From: Syntrophaceticus sp050949745
Lineage (GTDB): Bacteria > Bacillota > DSM-12270 > Thermacetogeniales > Thermacetogeniaceae
Assembly (NCBI GenBank): GCA_050949745.1
Contig: JBMNGF010000012.1
Location: forward strand, 62,001-126,000
Length of the DNA stretch: 64,000 nt
Reading direction: 5' to 3'
Shown: positions 44,204 to 52,444 of the stretch, piece after piece
How positions within the stretch are numbered: position 1 is the first letter of the stretch
Layout of the letters: each line of letters opens with the position of its first letter
Translations under genes and position numbers: made by a program
Notes under the pieces: generated by a model
Database searches by the model: none
Told to the model about the DNA's origin: nothing
The model's input: only the letters and a program-made list of their open reading frames with translations

Positions 44204-44222
44204 TTTATAACAGCAGAATACT

Positions 44223-44275
44223 GCAAAGGGTAATGGGTATAATTACCCTATCCCCCCTTACCCATTACCCTTTGC
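44223..44275 (+). terminator. Perfect 17-bp hairpin between grdA2 and grdC
   Basis: GCAAAGGGTAATGGGTA (44223-44239) pairs perfectly with TACCCATTACCCTTTGC (44259-44275) around a 19-nt loop. No U run follows, so it is more likely an mRNA processing or stabilising element than a strong terminator. Confidence 0.6.
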
Positions 44276-44304
44276 GACTATTATAGGTAGGAGGTGAATC
44301 ACTG

Positions 44305-45840
44305 ATGAATTTCCCAGTTATCAAAGGAGCGGCTTATGCCTTAATTCAGGTCAGCGATCTGCTCCTTCATCAGGGCACAACACAAACAACTGAACGCCGC
44401 GTTAACGCCCAATCAGAACACTTGCAGAAATTGCCGGAACACTTGAGAAGCTTTGAAGATGCTGTCAGCTATCCACCCAATCAGGCCTATATCGGCAACA
44501 TGCTGCCAGATGATCTACAACAAATACCCCGTCCCTGGTTTGAGAATCCTGTAGCAAACGCAAGCCGTCAGGGCAGGTTTGGCGAAATCATGCCAGAGGA
44601 TGAGTTTTACGGGTTGATGAAGATTGTGGACAGCTTTGAACTGGTGATCTTGGAAGGGACCTTTCAGACAACTGTTAAAGAAAAGCTGCTGAAACACCCG
44701 GTGCTTAAATGTATCAAAGAAATCAGTAAACTGGATGATGAACCAGGTAGTCCTGAGAATATCGAAGAACTAGTTGCTGAGCAAGCTGCCCAACCCCTCT
44801 ATTTTGAGGGTAAACTGGTCGGTTGTGTGAAAAAAGCTCATCAATTCGATGAGGCTTTATCCTCAGAAGTTATGCTGGGTAATCTAGCCAACAAAGCATC
44901 ATCTGTCCTTACTGTAAAACTATTGCTGGATAGAACAGATCTGAATCCTAAAGATGTGGGGTATATCGTTGAGTGTTCTGAAGAGGCATGTGGTGATATG
45001 AATCAACGGGGTGGCGGTAATTTCGCCAAGGCTATTGGCGAGCTCTGCGGCTTTGTTAATGCCACAGGTTCAGATACCCGCAGCTTTTGTGCAGGCCCAT
45101 CCCATGCTCTTGTAGAAGGGGCAGCTCTTGTGCAGTCGGGAATCTACAGTGATGTGGTTGTAGTTGGAGGTGGTTGTACAGCTAAGTTGGGCATGAACTC
45201 CAAGGATCATGTGAAAAAGGGGTTACCTGCGCTTGAAGATATGCTGGGCGCCTTTGCAGTTCATATTTCAGAGAATGATGGAAAAAGTCCTGTGATCAGG
45301 ACAGATGCTATCGGACGTCACACCATTGGTTCAGGGGCCTCTCCTCAGGCAGTAATGACTGCCATTGTCACCGATCCTCTGGATAGGATCGGCTATAAGA
45401 TCACAGATATCGACCGCTATGCGGCTGAGATGCAGAACCCTGAGATTACAGAGCCTGCCGGAGCGGGCAATGTGCCCCTGTCCAATTATAAAATGATCAG
45501 TGCACTGGGTGTGAAAAGAAAGGAAATCGACAGGAAGGAGCTTATGCAGGCTGTCGACAGCTTTGGTATGCCTGGCTATGCACCGACACAGGGACATATT
45601 CCCTCAGGGGTGCCCTTTATCGGACATGCCTACGACCTGATCATGGAAGGCAAAATCGATAGGGCTATGATTATCGGTAAAGGCAGCCTTTTCCTGGGTA
45701 GATTGACCAATCTGTTTGATGGTGTATCCATGATCATAGAGAAGAACAGTGGCAAGGTTGATAAAGGCTTTGATCAGGAAGGGGTACGCAAGGTGATCGC
45801 TGAGGCAATGCGCGAAATTGCCAAAACCCTTAAGGAATAA
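44305..45840 (+). CDS. grdC: Glycine reductase protein C, GrdC subunit
   Basis: A 511-residue subunit of protein C, which takes the carboxymethyl-selenoether from GrdA and makes an acetyl thioester that phosphate releases as acetyl phosphate. GrdC is related to beta-ketoacyl synthase III. Seen: VGYIVECSEEACGDMNQRGG, GNFAKAIGELCGFVNATGSD, SFCAGPSHALVEGAALVQSG, and a C-terminal IIGKGSLFLGRLTNLFDG. Intact. Only one copy in the window, so cluster 1 must depend on it. AGGAGG precedes ATG 44305. Confidence 0.95.
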   Translation: MNFPVIKGAAYALIQVSDLLLHQGTTQTTERRVNAQSEHLQKLPEHLRSFEDAVSYPPNQAYIGNMLPDDLQQIPRPWFENPVANASRQGRFGEIMPEDEFYGLMKIVDSFELVILEGTFQTTVKEKLLKHPVLKCIKEISKLDDEPGSPENIEELVAEQAAQPLYFEGKLVGCVKKAHQFDEALSSEVMLGNLANKASSVLTVKLLLDRTDLNPKDVGYIVECSEEACGDMNQRGGGNFAKAIGELCGFVNATGSDTRSFCAGPSHALVEGAALVQSGIYSDVVVVGGGCTAKLGMNSKDHVKKGLPALEDMLGAFAVHISENDGKSPVIRTDAIGRHTIGSGASPQAVMTAIVTDPLDRIGYKITDIDRYAAEMQNPEITEPAGAGNVPLSNYKMISALGVKRKEIDRKELMQAVDSFGMPGYAPTQGHIPSGVPFIGHAYDLIMEGKIDRAMIIGKGSLFLGRLTNLFDGVSMIIEKNSGKVDKGFDQEGVRKVIAEAMREIAKTLKE

Positions 45841-45847
45841 GAGGTCA

Positions 45848-45983
45848 GGGGACGGTTCTCAATCTGCTGATACAAAAAGGGAACCGAAACTCCAGTAAAG
45901 CTAGAGCGCTTTTAGGGAAGGAATTGGTGCCCATGACAGTAAAAAAAATCGGACCAATCACGAGAACCGTCCCCGTGATTGGT
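45848..45983 (+). repeat. Inverted GGGGACGGTTCTC element before grdD
   Basis: GGGGACGGTTCTC (45848-45860) reappears inverted as GAGAACCGTCCCC (45962-45974). The second copy sits inside a 10-bp inverted repeat ACCAATCACG/CGTGATTGGT (45954-45983). The whole fills the grdC-grdD gap. Confidence 0.75.
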
Positions 45984-46002
45984 CAGGAAGGAGGGTGAGA
46001 TA

Positions 46003-47163
46003 GTGGATGACAAGATGATCAGTGCAACAATTGCTGAAGTATTCGAAGAAATTGCTGATGCTTTAGAGACCGGTTCATATGGCAAAAAGGTCAGGGTTGG
46101 CCTCACCATTCTGGGGAGTGAGCATGGTGTAGATGAGTTGGTAGCTGCAGCTGAGCTAGCCATGAGACAGAGCGGTGATCTGGAGGTTGTGCTAATCGGT
46201 CAAGGGGTTGAGAGTGATTTGGAACTGCTAGAAGTGGCAGATGAACAAGAGGCTCATGCCAAAATGGATCAACTGCTGCTTAGCGGCGAGTTGGATGCGG
46301 CGGTAACTATGCACTACTCCTTTCCTATCGGGGTATCTACAGTGGGAATGGTGGTCACTCCGTCAAAAGGGAAGGAGATGCTGTTAGCTACTACTACAGG
46401 CACCTCTGCCACAGAAAGGGTAACAGCTATGTTAAAAAATGCCATATACGGGATCGCTACAGCCAAAGCATGCGGCAGACCGAATCCTACTATAGGCATT
46501 TTAAATATAGATGGAGCCAGACAGGTAGAAAGGGGATTGCGGAAACTACAGGAAGGCGGATATCCTCTCTGTTTTGCTGAATCTGCCAGAAGTGACGGTG
46601 GGGCGGTGATGAGAGGAAACGACCTGTTAATGGGAGTTCCTGATGTGATGGTTACCGACAGTCTGACAGGCAATGTGCTGATGAAGATGTTTTCCGCCTA
46701 CAACAGCGGCGGATCTTATGAAACCCTGGGCTTCGGTTATGGCCCCGGAGTAGGGGAGGACTATGACCGTATCATCTGCATTATCTCCAGGGCATCAGGT
46801 GCCCCGGTCATAGCCGGAGCGATTCGTTTTGCTGCTCAATGTGCTAAAGGTAAGCTTTTGGATAAAGCCAGAGAGGAATTCAGTGTGGCTAAAAAGGCTG
46901 GTTGGCAAGAATTAATGGATTCACTGGCAGCAGCGGCCGTTCCTAAAGAATCTGCTGAAACCGTAACCCCTCCGCCGAAAAAGACGGTCACTGAGGAAAT
47001 TCCGGGAATTGATGTGATGGAACTGGAAGATGCGGTGCATGTCTTATGGAAAGAAAATATCTATGCGGAGAGTGGCATGGGCTGCACAGGTCCCATCATT
47101 ATGATCGCCCCGGATGATAAAGAGACTGCAGTCAAAATCTTGCAGGAGAGCGGATACCTGTAA
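46003..47163 (+). CDS. grdD: Glycine reductase protein C, GrdD subunit
   Basis: A 386-residue subunit of protein C related to phosphate acyltransferases (PlsX-like fold). Seen: VRVGLTILGSEHGVDELVAA, LATTTGTSATERVTAML, GVPDVMVTDSLTGNVLMKMF. The family active-site cysteine is in SGMGCTGPIIMIAP (Cys361 here). The start is GTG 46003 after GGAGGG; the frame opens at 45979 inside a repeat. Intact, the only copy. Confidence 0.95.
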   Translation: MDDKMISATIAEVFEEIADALETGSYGKKVRVGLTILGSEHGVDELVAAAELAMRQSGDLEVVLIGQGVESDLELLEVADEQEAHAKMDQLLLSGELDAAVTMHYSFPIGVSTVGMVVTPSKGKEMLLATTTGTSATERVTAMLKNAIYGIATAKACGRPNPTIGILNIDGARQVERGLRKLQEGGYPLCFAESARSDGGAVMRGNDLLMGVPDVMVTDSLTGNVLMKMFSAYNSGGSYETLGFGYGPGVGEDYDRIICIISRASGAPVIAGAIRFAAQCAKGKLLDKAREEFSVAKKAGWQELMDSLAAAAVPKESAETVTPPPKKTVTEEIPGIDVMELEDAVHVLWKENIYAESGMGCTGPIIMIAPDDKETAVKILQESGYL

Positions 47164-47252
47164 GAGTGGTGGTTAGTGGTTGGTCGTTAGTCGTTAGTCA
47201 TTTCTTACTTTCAGACTTCTGACTTCCGGCTTCAGACTTCTGTTTTCCCGGG
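47164..47252 (+). repeat. Dispersed low-complexity repeat, copy 3
   Basis: GTGGTTAGTGGTTGGTCGTT followed by CAGACTTCTGACTTCCGGCT. Same two motif types as at 3600-3868 and 40271-40390. It separates grdD from grdX. Confidence 0.8.
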
Positions 47253-47265
47253 AGGGTGAGTTGCC

Positions 47266-47637
47266 TTGAGGAAAAAGATCGTTACAAATAACCCTTTGGT
47301 ACAGAATAAATACACCGATAATGTGCTGTATATCGATGGAAATGTTGAGCAGACCTTGATCAAAGTAAGAGATATGGTTTATGAAGGGTATGAATTGATA
47401 AGCCATCCTCTGCCGGCTAGCTTGAGGATGCTCTTTTCCCCTTACCGCTCTATTGTTATTGGGAAAAAGCAGAAGAAGGTTGATTTCATGCAGGCAGAGA
47501 TCGCAGAAGAGAGTATTCACAAGTACAACACGCATATGAACAGCAGGCAAAAGGATGAGGTGAATAGTGAAGGCTATCAGATGGTTGACCTCATTCTCCT
47601 AGAATCCGCTCTTAATGACGAGCAGGGTAGATGGTAG
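47266..47637 (+). CDS. grdX: GrdX protein, second copy
   Basis: A 123-residue GrdX-family protein, clearly related to the copy at 8446-8811 (KIVTNNPLVQNKYT, YELISHPLPASLRMLFSPYR). The start is TTG 47266 after GGAGGGTGAG. Function unknown. Here it lies before grdE, unlike cluster 1 where it follows grdB. Confidence 0.88.
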   Translation: MRKKIVTNNPLVQNKYTDNVLYIDGNVEQTLIKVRDMVYEGYELISHPLPASLRMLFSPYRSIVIGKKQKKVDFMQAEIAEESIHKYNTHMNSRQKDEVNSEGYQMVDLILLESALNDEQGRW

Positions 47638-47708
47638 TATGCAACAGGAACTGTCCCCAATGCATTTAAAAGGGGAGACTCAGAAAAATCATCAGGGGGT
47701 GAGTTGTT

Positions 47709-49000
47709 TTGAAACTCGAGATCGGGAGAATCAATATCAAAGATGTTCAGTTCGGTGATCAAACATTTGTAAAAGATGGCATATTAACAATTGATAAGGC
47801 AGGCTTGGTAGCCACCCTGAAGGAAGATGAAAGGATCAAGGATGTGGAGATCGATCTTGCCAAACCAGGAGAAAAGGTAAGGCTTATACCGGTTAAAGAT
47901 GTTATTGAACCGAGAGTAAAGGTTGAGGGAACAGGGGCAGGATTTCCCGGTGTTACTTCTAAAACCACTCAGTGTGGCCAGGGAAGGACAAATGTTCTAT
48001 ACGGAGCAGCTGTTGTCACAGTAGGAGATATTGTCGGCTTCCAGGAGGGAGTTATCGACATGTGGGGGGAAGGTGCCAAATGGACACCCTTCTCTAAAAC
48101 ACTAAATGTGACCGTGGACATTAAGGTTGTAGAGGGCCTAGATACCCATGCACATGAGGAAACAGTCAGAGTGGCGGGCTCTGAGAGCTGCCGAATTCAT
48201 CGGACAGGCCGGCAAAGAGATAGAACCTGATGAGGTATTGACCTATGAGATGGGTGGGATCTTTGAGGAGACAGAAAAATACCCTGATCTTCCCAAAGTT
48301 CTGTATGTGGAAATGATGATCACCCAGGGGCTCTTACATGATACTTATATTTACGGTGTCAATGCCCAGTACATACTTCCTTCAATATTACATCGCCAAT
48401 GAAGAGCTGGACAACGCTGTGATCAGCGGCAACTGTGTGGCTGCCTGTGACAAGATCACTACATATCAGCACCAGAACAACAGCGTCATCCTTGACCTTT
48501 ACGCCCAGCACGGCAAAGAGATTAATTTCATGGGTGTGATCATGGTCCCTGAGCACACAACACTTTCAGGCAAACTGCGTGCATCTGACTATACAGTGAA
48601 GTTGGCGAAGATGCTGGGTGCAGATGGTGTTGTTGTCTCTGAAGAGGGATATGGAAACCCGGATTCCGACCTGTTGATGATCTGCAAGAAGTGTGAGGAC
48701 GGCCGGTATCAAAACTGCCTTGATCACTGACGAATGTGCAGGCAGGGATGGCATGTCTCAACCACTGGCTGACACAGCGTCTGAGGCAGTAGCTGTGAGC
48801 ATCCACCGGTAATGTGAGCCATGTTGTCACACTGCCTCCTGCCGATAGAGGTGATCGGCAATCCGGAGGCTATCTCTGTACTGGCAGGTGGCTGGGATGG
48901 CGCCCTGCTGGAAGATGGCACACTGATGTGTGAGCTGAACGCGGTGATCGGTGCCACCTCTGAGATCGGGTACCATAACGTTACCTGCAGGTTATACTAA
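47709..49000 (+). pseudogene. grdE: GrdE proprotein, second copy, about five frameshifts
   Basis: The protein can be traced from TTG 47709 (KLEIGRINIKDVQFG) to TAA 48998-49000, but only with shifts near 48174-48183, 48381-48393, 48701-48707, 48803-48810 and 48846-48852. Every one is repaired by removing one base, and none needs a base added. The self-cleavage site VISGNCVAACDK is kept, as are the blocks ITQGLLHDTYIYGVNAQ and SEEGYGNPDSDLL. So the amino acid sequence is still constrained-looking while the frame is broken. This could be a very recent pseudogene or indel errors in the sequence. Intact grdE at 10815-12101 could replace it. Confidence 0.88.
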
Positions 49001-49025
49001 GTTCTGTGCGAAAGGAGGATGTGAC

Positions 49026-50337
49026 ATGTCTGACAAATTCAAAGTTCTATACTATGTAAACCAGTTTTTTGGACAGGTCGGTGGAGAGGATAAAGCAGGA
49101 ATGCCTCCAGAGTACCGCCCGGAAAAGGTAGGCCCTGCCATGGGGTTTCGAAGGCGCTCTGAAGGGTGAGGGTCAGGTAGTTGGCACGATCATCTGTGGT
49201 GACAACTACTTTAATGAGAACAAGGAAGCATCTCTGGATTTTATTCTGAAAACAATCAAAGAAACAGCTCCTGATGTGGTAGCTGCAGGCCCGGCATTCA
49301 ATGCCGGAAGGTATGGTATGGCCTGCGCTGAGCTGGCCAAAGCGGTTGTTGAAGAATTAGAGATTCCAGTAGTAACTGGTATGTATGTGGAAAACCCGGG
49401 TGTGGATGTTTGCAGGGATAAAGCTATTGTCTTCAGCACAGCCGATTCGGCTGCTGGGATGAGAAAAGCCCTGCCTGCCATGGCTTCTCTGGCCACCAAG
49501 CTGGCCAAGGGAATTGAACTGGATGCACCAGAAAAAGAGGGCTATATCCCTGCTGGCATGAGAAAGACACTGTTTGAGGAAAAAAGAGGTTCCCAGCGGG
49601 CAGTGGATATGCTGCTTGCCCGTTTCAAGAGGGAAGAGTTTACAACAGAAATGCCCATGCCGGTCTTTGATAATGTTGATCCTGCTCCTGCCATCAAGGA
49701 TCTGAGCAAGGCGACCATCGCTTTGTGTACCTCAGGGGGCATTGTTCCGGAGGGTAACCCAGACGGAATTCAGTCAGCCAGTGCCCAAAAATGGGGCAAA
49801 TACGATGTCAGCGGTATGAGCGGTCTTAAAGCTCCTGACTTCTACTCTACTCATGGCGGCTATGATACCGCTTACGCCAATGAGCATCCTGATCGGATCG
49901 CTCCCCTGGATATGCTTAAGGAGTTCGAAGAGGAAGGCTATATCGGCAAGGTCTATGATTGGTTCTTTACAACAACAGGAACAGGAACATCGGTCAGCAA
50001 TGCGCAGAAATTCGGCACTGAAATCGGCCAGATCCTGAAAGATGCCGGTGTCGATGGGGTTATACTCACCTCCACATGAGGTACCTGTACTCGTTGCGGT
50101 GCAACGATGGTCAAAGAAATCGAAAGATATGGTATCCCCATCATTCACATGGCGACAATCACCACGATTTCAGAGTCTGTTGGCGCTAACAGGATAGTTC
50201 CTACTGTTGCTATCCCACATCCGGTGGGTAATCCACAGCTAAATGCCGAGGATGAACATGCTCTGAGGAAAGAGATGGTTAAAAGAGCGCTTGATGCGCT
50301 TGCTACAGAGATCACAGAAATAACCCATTTTGAGTAA
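49026..50337 (+). pseudogene. grdB: Selenoprotein B GrdB, second copy, one frameshift
   Basis: Starts at ATG 49026 (MSDKFKVLYYVNQFFGQVGG) after GGAGGATG. The frame is broken near 49148-49152 (GTTTCGAAGG, one base too many), then continues intact as EGALKGEGQVVGTIICGDNY through the whole protein. The TGA at 50077-50079 is the selenocysteine codon in ST-U-GTCTRCG, followed by the same hairpin as copy 1, and the product ends at 50337. Apart from the single extra base nothing looks decayed. Closely similar to the copy at 8999-10303. Confidence 0.88.
50077..50115 (+). promoter_or_regulatory. Bacterial SECIS element in grdB (copy 2)
   Basis: UGA at 50077-50079 followed about 15 nt later by CGTTGC-GGT-GCAACG, the same stem-loop as in copy 1. 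Confidence 0.72.
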
Positions 50338-50401
50338 CCCATTTTGAGTAAAGATTGACATAGCTGGAAGTGCCAGCTGTTACTTAGAAAAGTGATCTAG
50401 T

Positions 50402-50450
50402 AGAGCCCTCATTGTTGCTAGCTGCGGATAATGGAGGGCTCTCTATTTTG
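50402..50450 (+). terminator. Terminator of the second grd cluster
   Basis: AGAGCCCTC (50402-50410) pairs with GAGGGCTCT (50434-50442), followed by CTATTTTG. It lies 65 bp after grdB2. Confidence 0.8.
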
Positions 50451-50585
50451 TGCCTGAAAGCAGATTCCAAGGGGACAGCCCCCTGGCAGCTCCGTTCTTC
50501 AAAATAATGTCCTCAAAGATGAACAAGATAGATAGTATCATGCAACAGCAACCGTTCCCAGTGCATATCCCCGTGCATATTTTTT

Positions 50586-50632
50586 TCCAACCACCAACCA
50601 CCAACCACCAACGACTAACCACCATTATCTTC
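50586..50632 (-). repeat. Dispersed low-complexity repeat, short copy 4
   Basis: CCAACCACCAACCACCAACC followed by AACGACTAACCACC, the reverse complement of the GGTTAGTCGTTGGTGG motif seen in copies 1-3. Confidence 0.75.
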
Positions 50633-50741
50633 CTTGACAATCCATCAATAAAACATTAACATAATTGCTAGTAGTATCAGTATGTTTATTTATAGCCAAA
50701 AAAATGTGCAAAACCATTTTATAGACAGAACGACCGAAATT

Positions 50742-50770
50742 TTCCGGAGACCTCCGGGAGATTTTTTTGT
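50742..50770 (+). terminator. Attenuator-like hairpin before fliN
   Basis: CCGGAG-AC-CTCCGG followed by GAGATTTTTTT, an intrinsic terminator placed only about 25 bp before the first flagellar gene. It would stop transcription before the operon unless relieved. No known riboswitch aptamer was recognised upstream. Confidence 0.65.
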
Positions 50771-50794
50771 TTATTTAGGAAAGGGGTTATTCTA

Positions 50795-51244
50795 TTGGGC
50801 AACTTTGATGATCAGCCATCATCGCCGGAAGAGATCGATTTGCTGGTTAATGGGTTGGTTTCTGAACAAACAGCTGCTCAGGAATCAGAACTCGATGATC
50901 ATACCGAAAAGATAACAGTTCATTCAATAAAATTTGCTTCCTTTGAGCAAAAGGATGGGATAAAGCAGAGTGAGAAAAGAGGAATGGAATTACTTTATGA
51001 TGTCCCCCTCCAACTTTCAGTGGAATTAGGGAGGACAGAAAAGACACTGAGAGAGATCCTCGATTTGAGCCCAGGTGCTCTTATCGAACTTAATAGGTCA
51101 GCTGGTGAACCCCTGAATGTTCTGGCAAATGGAAAGTTAGTAGCTGTGGGAGAAGTAATCGTCCTTGATGAGAATTATGGAATCAGGATCAAGGGGATTC
51201 TCAACGAAGAGGAGAGGCTTGCCAAGATCGGCAGTCGGGGATAG
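50795..51244 (+). CDS. fliN: Flagellar motor switch protein FliN (SpoA domain)
   Basis: A 149-residue C-ring protein. A variable N-terminal part (about 60 residues) is followed by the SpoA domain (LLYDVPLQLSVELGRTEKTL, DLSPGALIELNRSAGEPLNV, GKLVAVGEVIVLDENYGIRI). Length fits FliN rather than the longer FliY, and no CheC-like phosphatase domain is seen. TTG start after AAAGGGG. First gene of the flagellar operon here. Confidence 0.92.
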   Translation: MGNFDDQPSSPEEIDLLVNGLVSEQTAAQESELDDHTEKITVHSIKFASFEQKDGIKQSEKRGMELLYDVPLQLSVELGRTEKTLREILDLSPGALIELNRSAGEPLNVLANGKLVAVGEVIVLDENYGIRIKGILNEEERLAKIGSRG

Positions 51245-51270
51245 GAGGAGAATGTATCAGTGAGAGTAGG

Positions 51271-52381
51271 GTGGTGAAAGAGTTGAAGGTCAAGTGCTTC
51301 TATGGAAATAATCTTCTAGAGACCCTGGTTAAAGTAAAGGCTGAGATGGGCAGTGATGCTGTAATTGTTAAAATCAATAAACGACGCAAAAAGGGTCTTT
51401 TAGGTTTTTTCAAGCCTCCCGGTGTGGAAGTGATCGCGGCTGTGGACAACAAGAAGCACGAAGTTCCAGCAAATGCTGCTTACAAAGAAACTGAAAGAGC
51501 ATGGGTAAATATGGGAGCAGTTCTCCGAAAGGCAGTCACAAAATATGACTTACCCCAAAGTTTTCCAATGCCTATTCGAAGATTTACTGGCTAAAGATGT
51601 TGATGAAAAGTTAGCCAGAGAGGTTATTGACCAAGCCCTACATCAAGTGAAACAGCCGCTCTGGGATGATCAAAGGACGGTTAAGGATGCAGTGCTGGGA
51701 ATTATAACTGAATACATATATAGGTTTAAGAGGTGTCCTGTCGGGGAGAAGGGGCGCATCGCCTTAATCGGACCGACTGGTGTAGGGAAGACAACAACTA
51801 TCGCCAAATTGGCGTCCATCTTTTCTGTTATAGATGAGAAATGGGTAGCATTAATAACACTCGATACGTTTCGGGTTGGTGCTGTAGAGCAGTTAAAAAC
51901 CTATGCAGATATTATTTCTATTCCGATCGAGGTGGCACATACTCCTCAGGAACTGCGGGCTTCATTAGCAAAGCACGATGATAAGGAGATAGTGTTGATC
52001 GATACAGCAGGGAGAAGCCCTTATAACAAACTTGAAATTGCTAAAACGAAAGGTTTTTTAGATGCCTGCCCTGGTGTTGATGTGTATCTTGTACTCAGTG
52101 CAGCTGCCAATCGAAAAGACATGGTGGAAACTGTGAATAGATACAGCCAGATAAACATCACTAATTTGATTTTCACAAAACTGGATGAAACGAATAGTTA
52201 TGGTAATATTTTGAACATCATCAATGAATATGAACAGGGAGTAGCCTATATCACCACAGGTCAAAATGTGCCTAATGATATCGAAGCACCGGCCCCAGAA
52301 AAAATCGCCAAACTAATTCTGCAGGGGAGAGATTATCTTGGAGGGTCGAAGGAGGAAACTGTAAGTCTCTTCACACATTAA
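51271..52381 (+). pseudogene. flhF: Flagellar SRP-like GTPase FlhF, one frameshift
   Basis: The N-terminal B domain (VKCFYGNNLLETLVKVKAEM, GSDAVIVKINKRRKKGLLGF) is in one frame to about 51553. The rest is in the next (VFQCLFEDLLAKDVDEKLAR, Walker A IGPTGVGKTTTIAKLAS, DTAGRSP, FTKLDETNSYGNIL). The junction is a CCCC run at 51553-51556; with three Cs the protein reads through. The NG GTPase domain is complete and free of other defects. FlhF sets flagellar position and number. A sequence error in a homopolymer is the simplest explanation. Confidence 0.88.
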
Positions 52382-52444
52382 GGGTTCCTATTGCTGATGG
52401 CTTGGGAAGGATAAGCATATGGAGGGAGCGGAAGAGCAGATATT

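Larger units (their letters stand above)
50338..50794. other. Gap between grdB2 and the flagellar operon
   Basis: Holds, in order, the terminator at 50402-50450, a fragment with GGGGACAGCCCC-like sequence, a short copy of the ACCAACCACCAAC repeat (about 50586-50632), a possible promoter (TTGACA at 50636) and the attenuator-like hairpin at 50742-50770. No gene. Confidence 0.6.

Noticed and set aside
48228..48230. TGA ending the first grdE2 segment as a Sec codon
   Set aside because: The family sequence has already moved to another frame upstream of this stop.
50690..50745. Cyclic-di-GMP riboswitch before the flagellar operon
   Set aside because: GTGCAAAACCA looks a little like part of the aptamer, but the GCAC...GGCAAACC core, second stem and receptor are missing.
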